NCBI GenBank assembly: GCA_963971405.1
Contig: OZ020485.1
Location: 42,281,469 to 42,345,468 of the forward strand
DNA from: Psococerastis gibbosa
Taxonomy: Eukaryota > Arthropoda > Insecta > Psocodea > Psocidae
Length of the DNA stretch: 64,000 nt
Direction: 5' to 3'
The translations under genes and the position numbers were made by a program. Shown piece after piece: positions 49,901-61,900 of the stretch. Numbering within the stretch: the stretch's first letter is position 1; each line of letters begins with the position of its first letter. Below the pieces are notes generated by a model. It was not told the DNA's origin. It worked only from the letters and a program-made list of their open reading frames with translations, and ran no database searches.

Positions 49901-52900
49901 GGCTAGGGCTAAATACAAAAATGGTGACGTGGTAGGAGACATTCAAGACTTGGGCCGGGTTTCCACCGACCTCGCATTACAGAATGCAAATGACATTGAC
50001 TGAAATGTTTGTTTTCCTCTATGCCATAGTTAAAATTGATCAATGATCATACAGTAAAATCACAAACAAACTAAAATTAAAAAATGGCGTCATGGGATAT
50101 GTTAAGTACAAACATTTTAGTAGATTTCTATAAAAAGAAAAATTATAATTTACGTCAATGTGATTTGCATTCTGCAATGCGAGGTCGGTGGAAACCCCGC
50201 CTAAGTCTTGAATGTCTGCTACCACGTCACCGTTTTTGTATTTAGCCCTAGCCGGTCGGTGGAATCGCCGCCTATATGAAATACATAAAATTAAAAGGAA
50301 ATGCTACATTTAAAAAACCAGGATTACATCAGGATATTGTGGTTTTGTGCTTACTGGGGCTTTAGGCGGGGTTTCCACATACGTCAATGGTCAATGAGAA
50401 ATATGGTTTTGACGTGGTAGCAGAATTTTTAGTATGTCTTTAATGTCTGCTAAAACGCCAATTTCACATTTCTCATTGACCATTGACGTATGTGGAAACC
50501 CCGCCTTAAACAACTAGCCTGTCGTGATGCAATACGATTACCACCCAATGAGCAGCTATGATTCTAGACACCATGCTAGCGTATGATTCTAGATACCATG
50601 CTAGCGGTCTAAAAGCGGTTTTTGCTAACTTTGGCGATCACCGGATCACGTATACCTACCATTTTCTCTTCCTTAATGGTGATGAGTAATAATATGAGTC
50701 ATTTGTCTATTGTAATGTCTGTCTTTGGCAAATCTTGTTACTGCAATGTTTGTTTGTTGATATCTCTCAGACATGCAATACTTGGAGTAGAAGTGGAGTC
50801 AATAATGTTGCCGAGTTTTATGGGATTACTTCTATGGCTTCCTAAATTTATAGTCTCGATTTAACCATGTCTTAAATTTACGATTGTACCCCCCCCCCCC
50901 CCCCCCCCCGCATATCTTTCAGCGCTCTCTCTTATTTCATCCGCTATTTTGAATGAGTTTTGCTTGCTAAAATGAACATATATTGTCAGCCAACAAATTT
51001 TTTCCTAGTGTTACTTTATTACGGTAATTTTTTAGTTTTAAAATAATTACATTATCACTTACTTTGCTTGTTCAGTAGCACGCATGTTGCAGCAACTAGG
51101 AACCTAGGAACCACCAACAAAATGTACCTATGTATAAAAAATGTAGCATCGCACGTAAAATAGAATTTATTTATTTATTTTCTTCGAATAAATCGTCAAG
51201 TGAACAAATGGGGGTCAGTAGTGGTACAGACTCCGACGTTCACCCGAATGGCTGTTGGTTCGAGTCCCACTCTTGCTACATTTTCTGGCCATGCTTTGGA
51301 GGGCATGTAAAGCAGGCAGTCCCGGGATTTCCTAGTTGAGTGTAAGAGGGGGCTTTATAGCTCTAACTCCGCTAGGTTGGCTTAGTAATAGCACAAAAAG
51401 TCAATATTAATTTATTTTATGTGAATGCTTGCCTGAACCTGCAAACTCGCTTACTCATGTAGGGTACAGTTCTCTATTGGAGAAATGGGACATTCGAGCG
51501 CGCCAAAAATAGTTTTTTTTAATCCTGGAGCCACCTGATGCCACTTCTCCTGTGACCAGTCATTGAGAAAAGGTACCAGGATGCCCCAGGATTCAAAAAT
51601 TATTTTTGGTGAGTTTAAATGTCCCATCTCTCCTATATAGAATTCCAGTGTAGGGCAGCAGGGTGCTTTGCATTGTGCTTCGCTCGCTATTAACCTTTGG
51701 ACGTCTTCACAACCATAAATGAATAAATAAAGGCTTTTTGTTCTATTACTAAGCCAACCTAGCGGAGTTAGGGCTATAAAGCCCCCTCTTGCGCTCAACT
51801 AGGAAGACCTGGGGCCGCCTACTTTACATGCCCTCCGAAGCATGGCCAGAAAATGTAGCAAGTGTGGGAGTCTGTACCACTACTCTATATGTCCTGACTC
51901 AGTGACTCTACATGTCCATGCGTTGCAAACTAGTAATACCTTTGGTAATTGAAACGGGTCCTTCATTCATAGTAAATTCTGTCGACAATGTTTCTAATGA
52001 ATTTTATTTGTTTACCGCACTGGGCCTGAAAATAAATGTGAAGTCTCTACTTCCATCGCGTGGTCCCATGCACACACCCGTTAAAAAATCAATATCTCAA
52101 ATACTTCCTATGATACTACATATCTCTATGAACTACTTTACTGACTCGGAGAAACCAATGAGACGTGTTCATCGTCATTCCACTGAAAATGGCTTCGCTA
52201 AAAGGGGTGTTGTGTATTGATTTATTAGGTACCTACACATTAAATATTGCTAGACCCTGAATTATCTTGCGAGTGAAAATCTATTTGGCTTGCAACCTTG
52301 AGACTAATTTCACCCGTGACAACTTGATTATTTCCCTGACGAATTTCCTACCATCTCTTGGCTTTCAAGGAATCAGGCCGTTAATTGTTTCTTTGTTAAT
52401 AATGAATTAGATTGACTTGTAATCCCTGAAAATCCTTCAGATCTCTCCACCTTCCTCGGTTGTGTTGTGTGTCTCAAGAATTGCCGTTGACCGTATTTGT
52501 TGGATTTGTTTCAGGTTGCGGACGGCGCATTACGTTGTTTTGCTTCATTGTCCGACAGATTCACGCGACGGGGAGTGGACCCAGCACCGCTAGCTGAGAA
52601 TGGGCTTGTCAATGAGCTACTTGCAAGACTATCGAACGCTGCTGGCGGTTCAGCCCCGAATCCAGCCCCAGGTATGAGGACAGTAGTGGCTTATTACTGT
52701 ATATATGTCGTTGTAAGTACAGACGTCATAAAATAATTTTAAAATACTGTAGAATCCGTTTATTATGACATCGAAGGGAATGGACCAATACGTCATAATA
52801 AGCGGATCCACATACAAAGCGTATGGATTGGACATTTGCTTCGACACGAGAATTTCGTAGGCTGCATCATAGAGGGAACAATAGAAGACGTCAACCGACC

Positions 52901-55900
52901 TGGGTGTCCGAGAAAAGAGTATCTGCAGCAAGTTATGGAGGCATCGATGCCACATGTTGCTGCCAAACAGCCAGCCCGCTGTAACTTGAAGAAGAAAATA
53001 CGAAGCGTATATACTAAGCGTTAATAGAAACCAAACTTCCTTGTGTAATTACGTCATAATAGGCAGTTGGTCAATATCAGCGGAGTCACAATAAACGGAT
53101 TTTGCTGGAGGATCGGGTGCAAATGTAGTTATTAGGTAATACAATGCCGATCTCATATGATCTGATCCAATGACATAAATTTGTAGAGTTGTAATTTTGT
53201 TTACATCTACTATAAACTATGTTATTGTGAAGAAATTTGATTTGATTTTGATTTTGATTTGTTGATGTAGGGACACCCGGCGGTAATGCCAGCACCCCTG
53301 CTCCAGACACCAACAAATCCTCCTCGTCTGTCTCGACCATAATCAGTTTGCTCTCGACACTGTGCCGAGGGTCTCACACCATAACCCATGACCTTCTCAG
53401 ATCCAATCTGCCCGATGCCATCGAAAAAGCTTTGCAAGGAGATGAAAGGTTTGCCCCATGTTGCTTACCATATTGTTAACTCGTTAAAAGCTGGCAAACT
53501 TGTTTGCATCCAACACATAAAATCACCAACCAGCGTCGATTATGCGGATGATAACTTGTAACTCGATTGTTACTCATAATCATTGATCATCACAAAGATA
53601 CTCAACTCTTTATCCAACGCCCGTCCGTGGTTGTTCAATCATTCGTCGCCGAGCCTACCAGTAGTGAGTTATGATGTGTTCGTTCTGGTGGGTGAGGGCA
53701 TTGCAAACCCTCAGGTGGTCGAAGAGGTTGCATAGTGGGCAAGTGTCGTAGTCAGCAACACCAATGTGGTAGTTGGGGCCATTGTTAGACGAAATCGGGC
53801 AACGGATTCAGCTCTCTCAAGAATTAGTCCTACCGTGGCAAGATTATCCCTAGATACTAATATTCTTAAAATCATCAAACTGTCAGCTCAATCGGTAAAA
53901 TTATAAAACATGTAATTTCGAATTTGAATTTCTTTTACCTTTCCTTTCACCCAATCGCCCCCAATTTCAAATTACAGTGGTTGTTAATGTTGCAGATGTT
54001 GTCTGGACTCGATGCGGCTCGTGGACCTGTTGCTCGTGTTGCTGTTTGAAGGACGGAAGGCGCTGTCACGTTGCGGGGCCAGCGGAATGCAGCTGCTGTC
54101 GCGCATGCGCCGCCCCGACACCGCTGGCGAGAAATGCCACCGGCAGCTCATCGACTGTATCCGCAGCAAGGACACCGATGCCTTGATCGAGGCTATTGAC
54201 AATGGAGGTGCGGCATTTTGTCCCTATTTTAAGCTACTTCTAACTAATTGCAGTAGTAGTGGGCTTGGGCGAATATTCGTAGAATTGGACAGCGTGGAAC
54301 AAATTGGGACACGCCTGCCCTCTAGCGGGTGGCATTCGAACAATTGTTTCACCAAAACAGCGCTGAAGTTTTATTTTTAAATATACGTTCTTTATATTCC
54401 GGAGATCCTGTCAAATTAATTAATTACTTACTTTTAATATTTTTATGACATGAGTATGTTTGACGTATTCCTGGGGTTCTAAGGAAAGTGTAGATACCCC
54501 ATATGTGTAGTTTGGTGCTAGCAGGACTTCAGTTACCCTTTATTCATTTACCGCTGAGCGGCCTAAGCGGAATAATATAGGAGGGATTAACGAGATGCAG
54601 ACGAATAGATTTACATTACAAGTTCACCAATTTAAAAAACTATATGGTGCAAACCATCGTGGGAGCACTGGGCATTGTCAATAGTGGGTCTACGTAAGCT
54701 ATGTACGATATTCCCCTTGGTGGAATGGGCGTACATAAGCCAAGTAAGGGATATTGAGTGAGTCCCGTGTTACGTGTGGCTATGCTGCAATGTGTTTGAT
54801 TTTGAGTGATCTTTTCTTCCATGTGTCGCTTGTGGGAAACAGGGTTTCGTAAGGGTTCGACTTCTACTCTAGCGTATTTAACTTTTTGATACCGGTGACC
54901 GGTTTTGTTATTTTTGATCAAACGCTTCGGTATTACTCTGCTTATGGTTTATTTACCAATTTCAGGTATAGAGGTGAATTTCATGGATGATGTGGGCCAA
55001 ACTCTTCTGAATTGGGCGTCCGCGTTTGGTACCCAAGAAATGGTAGAGTTTTTGTGTGACAGAGGAGCTGACGTCAACAAGGGGCAGCGATCTTCGTCCT
55101 TGCACTATGCCGCTTGTTTTGGCCGACCATCTATTGCCAAGGTATGCAGGCATGGCTATTATTTCTTTCAGAAAATTTTGTGGACTTGGCTGACTTACAC
55201 TTATTGTACGAATTGATGTGTCCATTACATGGAAAATAAAAACAATTTTCTTTCTTTAATTAAGAGATCAGAAGATTCTAGAAAACCCCTTGTTTACTTA
55301 GAAGAATGAGATTGGAAAACTGTGATTCTTGCGCTGGGATGGGTGTATGAGATTTAAAAATGCAACTGAAAATAAATGCTCCTTGTCATGCATTTCTCGC
55401 TTTGTGGTGAATTCAGTCTACTGAAATTTTTGTATTCGCGTTCGTTCCTCTTAATTCACGGTCGTTTTGGTAGTGCAGACCTTTTATTTTAACATTTATG
55501 TGTAGGTTCTTCTTCGTCATGGTGCCAATCCTGACTTGCGTGACGAGGATGGAAAGACACCATTGGACAAGGCGAGAGAGAGGCAAGACGAAGGCCATCG
55601 ACAAGTAGCCGCTATGCTCCAGTCTCCAGGTACAAACATGCAAATATCATTGTGCTGTTGATTTATTTAAGAATTTCAGAATAATAGCCTATATTGGTAC
55701 TTTTTTAATCCGATTGATTTAGGAATATACGGTAGGTATAAACTAGTACTCCTGAGTGTCATGTTGTCTTGGGTATTGGTTTTGAAATGGTAAAATATTA
55801 TGTTACTTGAGGGAGAATGAACAAGACCGCTGAAGCAGAAACCTATGGACATAAGAAGATTATCTAGTTGAATAATGAAAGGGTATGCCTTTGATTTCAG

Positions 55901-58900
55901 GTGAATGGATGACTGCCAATGAGAAAGAGAAGAAACGAGAAGAGCCGGTCGAGTGTGAAGACGCCGGGGAGCCTCGTGGAGATGCTGAAATGGCGCCCGT
56001 TTACTTAACGCGCATGCTCCCTGTGTTCTGCAACACCTTCCAGAGCACAATGCTGCCTACAGTCAGGTAACGCTAAAAAAAACAGAATTTTAGAAATTAT
56101 TTTACCTGTTCTGACTGGTTCTTTGTCCTTATTATTATTCGATCTGCTGTTTTTATTATTATTGAAAGACTTTATGGATTTAGTTGGCCTATTGAACCTT
56201 GCCCTACGAACGACCCCATCGGTTTTGGTATTGTTTCCGAATGAATTTTAAGCCATTGACAAACTGGGTCACTCCTTGATATCAACCCACACCGACTACA
56301 AGTGCCAATAGGTGAGCCCAGACATGTTTACCATTGACATTGTAACAGGCGTTAGCTCGACTGAAAGCCCGTGATTTTGTTTTTATTTTTATCGGTTTAA
56401 CCCATGACTTAGTATGTAGACGCATATAGTATCTTCTCCTCGAGTTGAGCAAGTCTCAAATCGCAGATAAGGTGTAGCTGCTAGTGGGTTTCCCTCTGTA
56501 GATGGCAGTTCTTGCCGAAAGCGCTCAGGGTTTTATACTAACACAAGTGGGTTTCTTAGACAAAGTTAATTTCTTAACGATTATTTGGGTTTTACTAATT
56601 CGGGTTGTTATAACAAGTTTTAGTTATTTTTTGTTTATTAAAATGAAATACCAGGAAGTCACGGCAGTCCCTCTTCAGTTGCCATGGGGACAAGTACATG
56701 CATATCACAGCCTAAACACCACTAAGCCGTCTATATACTCCAAGTGATTTGTTTCAACTAAGCTCAAAGATTTATGAAAATGGTTATTAGGCTTGCGTTC
56801 TATTCTAACGGTTATTTCTAACATGGATACAGTTAACCTGCTTGAAAGTTTCTTATTATTTAATTTTTAGCATCTGAAGATAACGCATATTAAAACGTTT
56901 CTAGTATGTACTAGTATTATTGAGAACGATACATTATTTTGTGTTTTGGTTGTTTAGGAAAGCCAGTTTGGTGCTGATCAAGAAAATGGTTCATTACATC
57001 CACAGTAGTCTGCTCATTGAAACATGTGGCCCGGAGAGTTCGGCGCCCAATCTCGGCGCCATGTTGGTGGAGGTTATCGCCACTGTTTTGGATAATGAGG
57101 TATGATTCAATTCTACAACATTCCTAGTGGATACGGCCATCCGTGTTAAACTTTACTGACAGTGCTTCTATTGAATTATCCATTGCGTTGGGACAGAGAA
57201 ATTCCTTTATACGATGATTATCACAAATGATTGGGACCACCCTAACTGGAACTAATTAAATCATGTATTTTATTTTTATTTTCATAAAAATTGGTGGCTA
57301 CGCTATTAAGTGCAATGCAGTGGAAGCATAGCTGACGATTGAAATATTTTCAAGTCTGTAGTTAAGAAATTGTTTTTTTACTTTCCTGTTTTAAGAGGAC
57401 ATAGCATATAGTCTATGGTTTCGCCGAATTCAACCCTTTATATTTTATAATAAAGTACTGTGAAATTTATTAAAATGAACCCACTTTACTTTGTTGATGT
57501 TTATGGATATCGCAGAAAAGTTTCAATGATTGAACCACTAATTTATCATAATGAGATGATATTATCTCAATGCTACAAAAATTACTTTTCAGAACATTGT
57601 AAATATCACAATTTCTTTATGATGTGATTCGTAAGCTAGTTATGGTTGTAGCCTATATAAATCTACAAAGTGAATTGAGCACATTTTTAATGAATTTCAT
57701 AGCAACTTATACGTACAATATTCTGTTAAGGTGTTTTCCACAAGAAGTGAAATTGAAGCAGTTAGAGCTGTAATACGATATTATTCTCATTCTTTCTACC
57801 TAATTGCAATTTTATTTCAATTTACCCCAACCTGGCGTATACAATGCAGTCTTACACGGTACTTTATTAGGAACTTGTATGCGTTTTCCAGATTGTTTAT
57901 AGTTGGCCTGACTCGAAGGTCACGGGGAGCCCCAAGGTGGGGCCCAGTCTGCCAGCTCCATCTCGGCTTGCCCCCGAACGACTCATTGTACCCGCCACGG
58001 TAAATGCTGATGGTGTGCGTTTGCGCGTGCGCCTTACCTCTCACAGTACTGTGTCTACATAATTTGTCCCAGAGATGGGACATTCGCTCCTGTCAAGGAT
58101 ATTTCAAAGTAGTTGTGTACTGTGTACAGCCCTTAGGAAATTGGCAGCCCGAAATTTGATACTTTTTATTTTTTATTTAATTAACTAAGCATGTTATTAA
58201 AGATTTGGCTCATTAAAGTTGTAGAAGACTACTTCATGCATCATATAATAAGATATTTTTAATTTTCGAAAATGTATTTTTTCATAAACATGATAATATT
58301 TTATAAACAAACCTTTTCACGTATTATCGATTTTATAAAAAAAAATAAATAAATTTAAAAACTAAAAATACCGTATTATATGATTCATGAAGTACCGTAA
58401 AACCGCCTAAATTGGGTCAATTTTCAGTGAATTTTTCAACTCTTGAAATTTTTTGTTGTAATATTTCACAGTTATTGACGTTAATACATAGTAGCACGCA
58501 CACGAGATTTAGCAGGAGTCTAGTTTTTCGAATAGGATGGTGCCACTAAGAATAAAAATTAAAAAGACTGACCCAATTTGGACTCTTAAGGGTGGGTAAT
58601 TTGGGTCACTGAAAGAACCCATTCTTAACTAGTGCCCTCTCTCTTGTACCACAGTTAACCGCTACGCGTCTCATTTAGGTTACTCTTAAAACTATTCGAA
58701 AATGTCCAAATAAACATTATTCAATAATATTAGCGGCAAAATGGATAGCTTTTCTCAGTAATTGCCTGTAACTGAAGTTTTTTCAGGGTTTTTGGAATTC
58801 AAATATTTCAAATTTAACTATGAATTAAAATAAACTAACTTAGCATTATAGGAGTGCCTCACTTTTGCCTAAATTATTTACTTTAGTTATTGTACTGTGT

Positions 58901-61900
58901 TTACAGACATCAACATCGCCATGATGCTTGTCGGTGGTTCTAGAATAATTTTTTTTAAACATTTTAGCGCGCTGACCCATAATACACTCTCTGACCCAAT
59001 ATAGGCGGTTTGACGGTAGTCTTCTACAACTTAAATGAGCCAAATCTTTATTAACTTGCTTAGTTAATTCCTAAATAAAAAATAAAAAGCAGTAAATTTC
59101 GGGCTGCCAATTTCCTACGGGCTGTACACTCTTAAGCATCGGACTGATCGGAGTAATGCCTTATGGCCTCAGAGGTGAAGACGCGAAAGTCCCTAATCTG
59201 TACCTACTCGTGGTGAAGATAGGAGCACTTAATGGCCACTGAAAAGATTGGGGGCCGCGTTTAAGTCGGAATAAGCGAAAAACACAATCTTTACTGTGCA
59301 GGGCAGGGCACTCTTTAGTCCTGGGGTTGGGAAACTGGCCCTTGAGGCGGAGGATCTCAAAGAAAGCAACGGGAAACCACTCCGTTACAATTCCATAGGA
59401 TAGTCATCATGGCTACAATTGCCATGATGATCGCCAATCTTCGATAGAAGAGGCATTTGAAGATGAAACATATTTAATTTAATTTCAAATGCCATCTGCC
59501 ACGTCTTAAACCAATCAGAGCACGCCTTGGGGGTCCTTCAATACAACAACAAATCCAGTCGTGGCTGCAATGCATGATCTGATTGGTGAAAAGAAGATTT
59601 GTCAGTTGGCTGAAGCTCTGAAGACGTGGCAGGAGGCCCCAGACATTCAGAAAATATATCCTTACTTACTTTACTTTTTCCGTGCCATTTCCTCATGGAG
59701 GGTCGGCGGCAGAGCTGCGGCGTTTCCCGACGGTTCTGTCTCGCGCGTTCTCCCTTTTGAGCCCGGTTTCTTAATAATATATGTAATAACATATATCCTT
59801 GATGGGAGCAAATATCCGTCATATAGTACAGCACAGCAGCATGCCCAAATGTACAGTTTACGTGGTTGGTTTTTAACTGTTGTATGTGAAGTAGATTTTA
59901 GTTCGGGTGTCAATGTTTTAGCAAAAACGACAGCCTGAGTGAGGGTAACTTTTGCAGCACATTATCAACAGGAGCATTAATATATATCGAGGAGGAACAC
60001 GGTTCAAGTAGCCTTATAATTTAGCACTTGTTGCATAGCTTCCTTTGAGTCCATGTAAAGTCATTAAGCAGTGGTTGGTTATGTTAAAATTATTCACTTG
60101 TGGAAATCTGCTAATGGGCTTTCTAAATGTGTCTCTTATGGAGAAGGGTATGCCATAAAAAAACGCCTGCCACGACTACAATAAGGATTTTGGCCTGAGG
60201 ACTGGTAAGATCTTGTCTCTATTTGGAATGTTCTGGTCAGCAACATGCCCGAATTTCCGTTTCATAGTTTAGTGTCTACCAACAGGTCTGCTCCTGATGG
60301 GTATCCTACAGCCACACTACTATAATAGGGAATGACACTCAATTTTCCAATAAGATACTTTTGGTAATATACCCAATTGACTAATAAATTTTATATTTTG
60401 TCCATTATGGAACACGAAGGAAACTAATTAAGGCATAGGTGTGTTTCAATAATTTCCTACCAACTGTCTTAACTATTATGAAAACTGTCATTCACGTGTA
60501 AAGGCTTTCATTCACTAGCACTCCGGTCCAACGAGGGACGTGCCAAGTTATAATTGAGGTTTTGGAATGCTTGTTAGTTGGTAAACAACGAAATACATGG
60601 ATTTTTAACCCATCCAAAATCCATTTTTTTGTGAGTTTTTGGTTTGTTGGCCTTAAATGCGGCTCATGTCATATTGTAAGTAATTGTCAGAGGTTTTATT
60701 GCGAGCGGCATAGTTTAGAAGCTGCGCATGCTAATTGTTTCTAATTTTTAATTACTTCCATGAAGATCCTGGTTTTACTTCATATAAGGTGCAGAATAAA
60801 ATCTGTTGCATAAATGACGTCTCGTGTAGCATAATTTGGTGAAGAATAGTCTTCGAGACAAACAGGGTGGAAAATGCAACATTAAGTTTTGAAATGTGCC
60901 CAAAAATATTTACAGATCAACATGTCCTACAGACCAGCTTCGTGAAAGTCGGAGTCTGTACCACTACTCTATAGTATGTCCTGACAACAACTTGCTTGTG
61001 GTCTTCCGCGCTTAACTTGGTCGGACCCTGGTATTGGTGCCCTTCTATTACGGTACATTGGTATATTTCGGTATAATGGAGGTTAAATATCTTTATTATT
61101 AAACCTGAAAGACCCTCGATAGTCGCACATGTGACTGATAACAGCTTTGATAAAATCCCAAGATGTTTGCCAGGAGCAAGAAGATACGAAAAAGCTTTCA
61201 GTACGTGCTGTACCTCACAGCCCTATTTTTCTGTTTAGGAGGATGACGACGGACATCTAGTCGTTCTTCAGATCATTCAAGACCTAACCGTCAAAGCGCA
61301 GGAGATCTTCTTGGATCATTTTGCAAGGCTGGGCGTCTTCTCAAAAGTCATGAATCTCGCTGGTCCTCCTGAGCCACCGCCACCTGTAAAGAAAGAAGAA
61401 CCTATTGTAAGTTGAATGGTTATGGCTACAATGAAAATTAAATGATGAAACAGACCAACAATGTAATATTTAGTCTGATTAAGTTAATATGACTCTTAGG
61501 AATCCAACAAAACGCTTGGAAATCGAAATCCAGCGAGCATAGCACAAACCGGCGTATATTGAACCCAGCCCACGCACAGCACACACCCAGACCATGGGCT
61601 GGATCGAGCACCGCATATTGAACCCAGTATTCGTGATGTCGGTCATAGTTTGGGGATGGCTGTTATAGAGAAATGGTATCCACGCCCAAGGAACACAAAC
61701 GATCCCACGCGTGGATCGCAACTGACTGGGTTAGCCATGTTAACTGGGTCAAATGATGTGCGGCAACTTATTCGATAGTTTGCTTCACAGAACCTGCCAC
61801 GCGTGGGTTGGGCGTATGCTGGGCGTGGGCTGTGTTCAATATACGCCGGACTTAAGAGAACAATAATTTATCGACAGGTGGAAGAGCCAGAGCATGAGCA

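Noticed and set aside
49386..50505. CRISPR-like spaced repeats
   Set aside because: The repeated units are transposons with their own 3-bp duplications in a eukaryotic intron.
54012..54380. Reading through the exon 6 donor to 54380
   Set aside because: The frame past 54207 loses all similarity, and exon 7 joins in correct phase.
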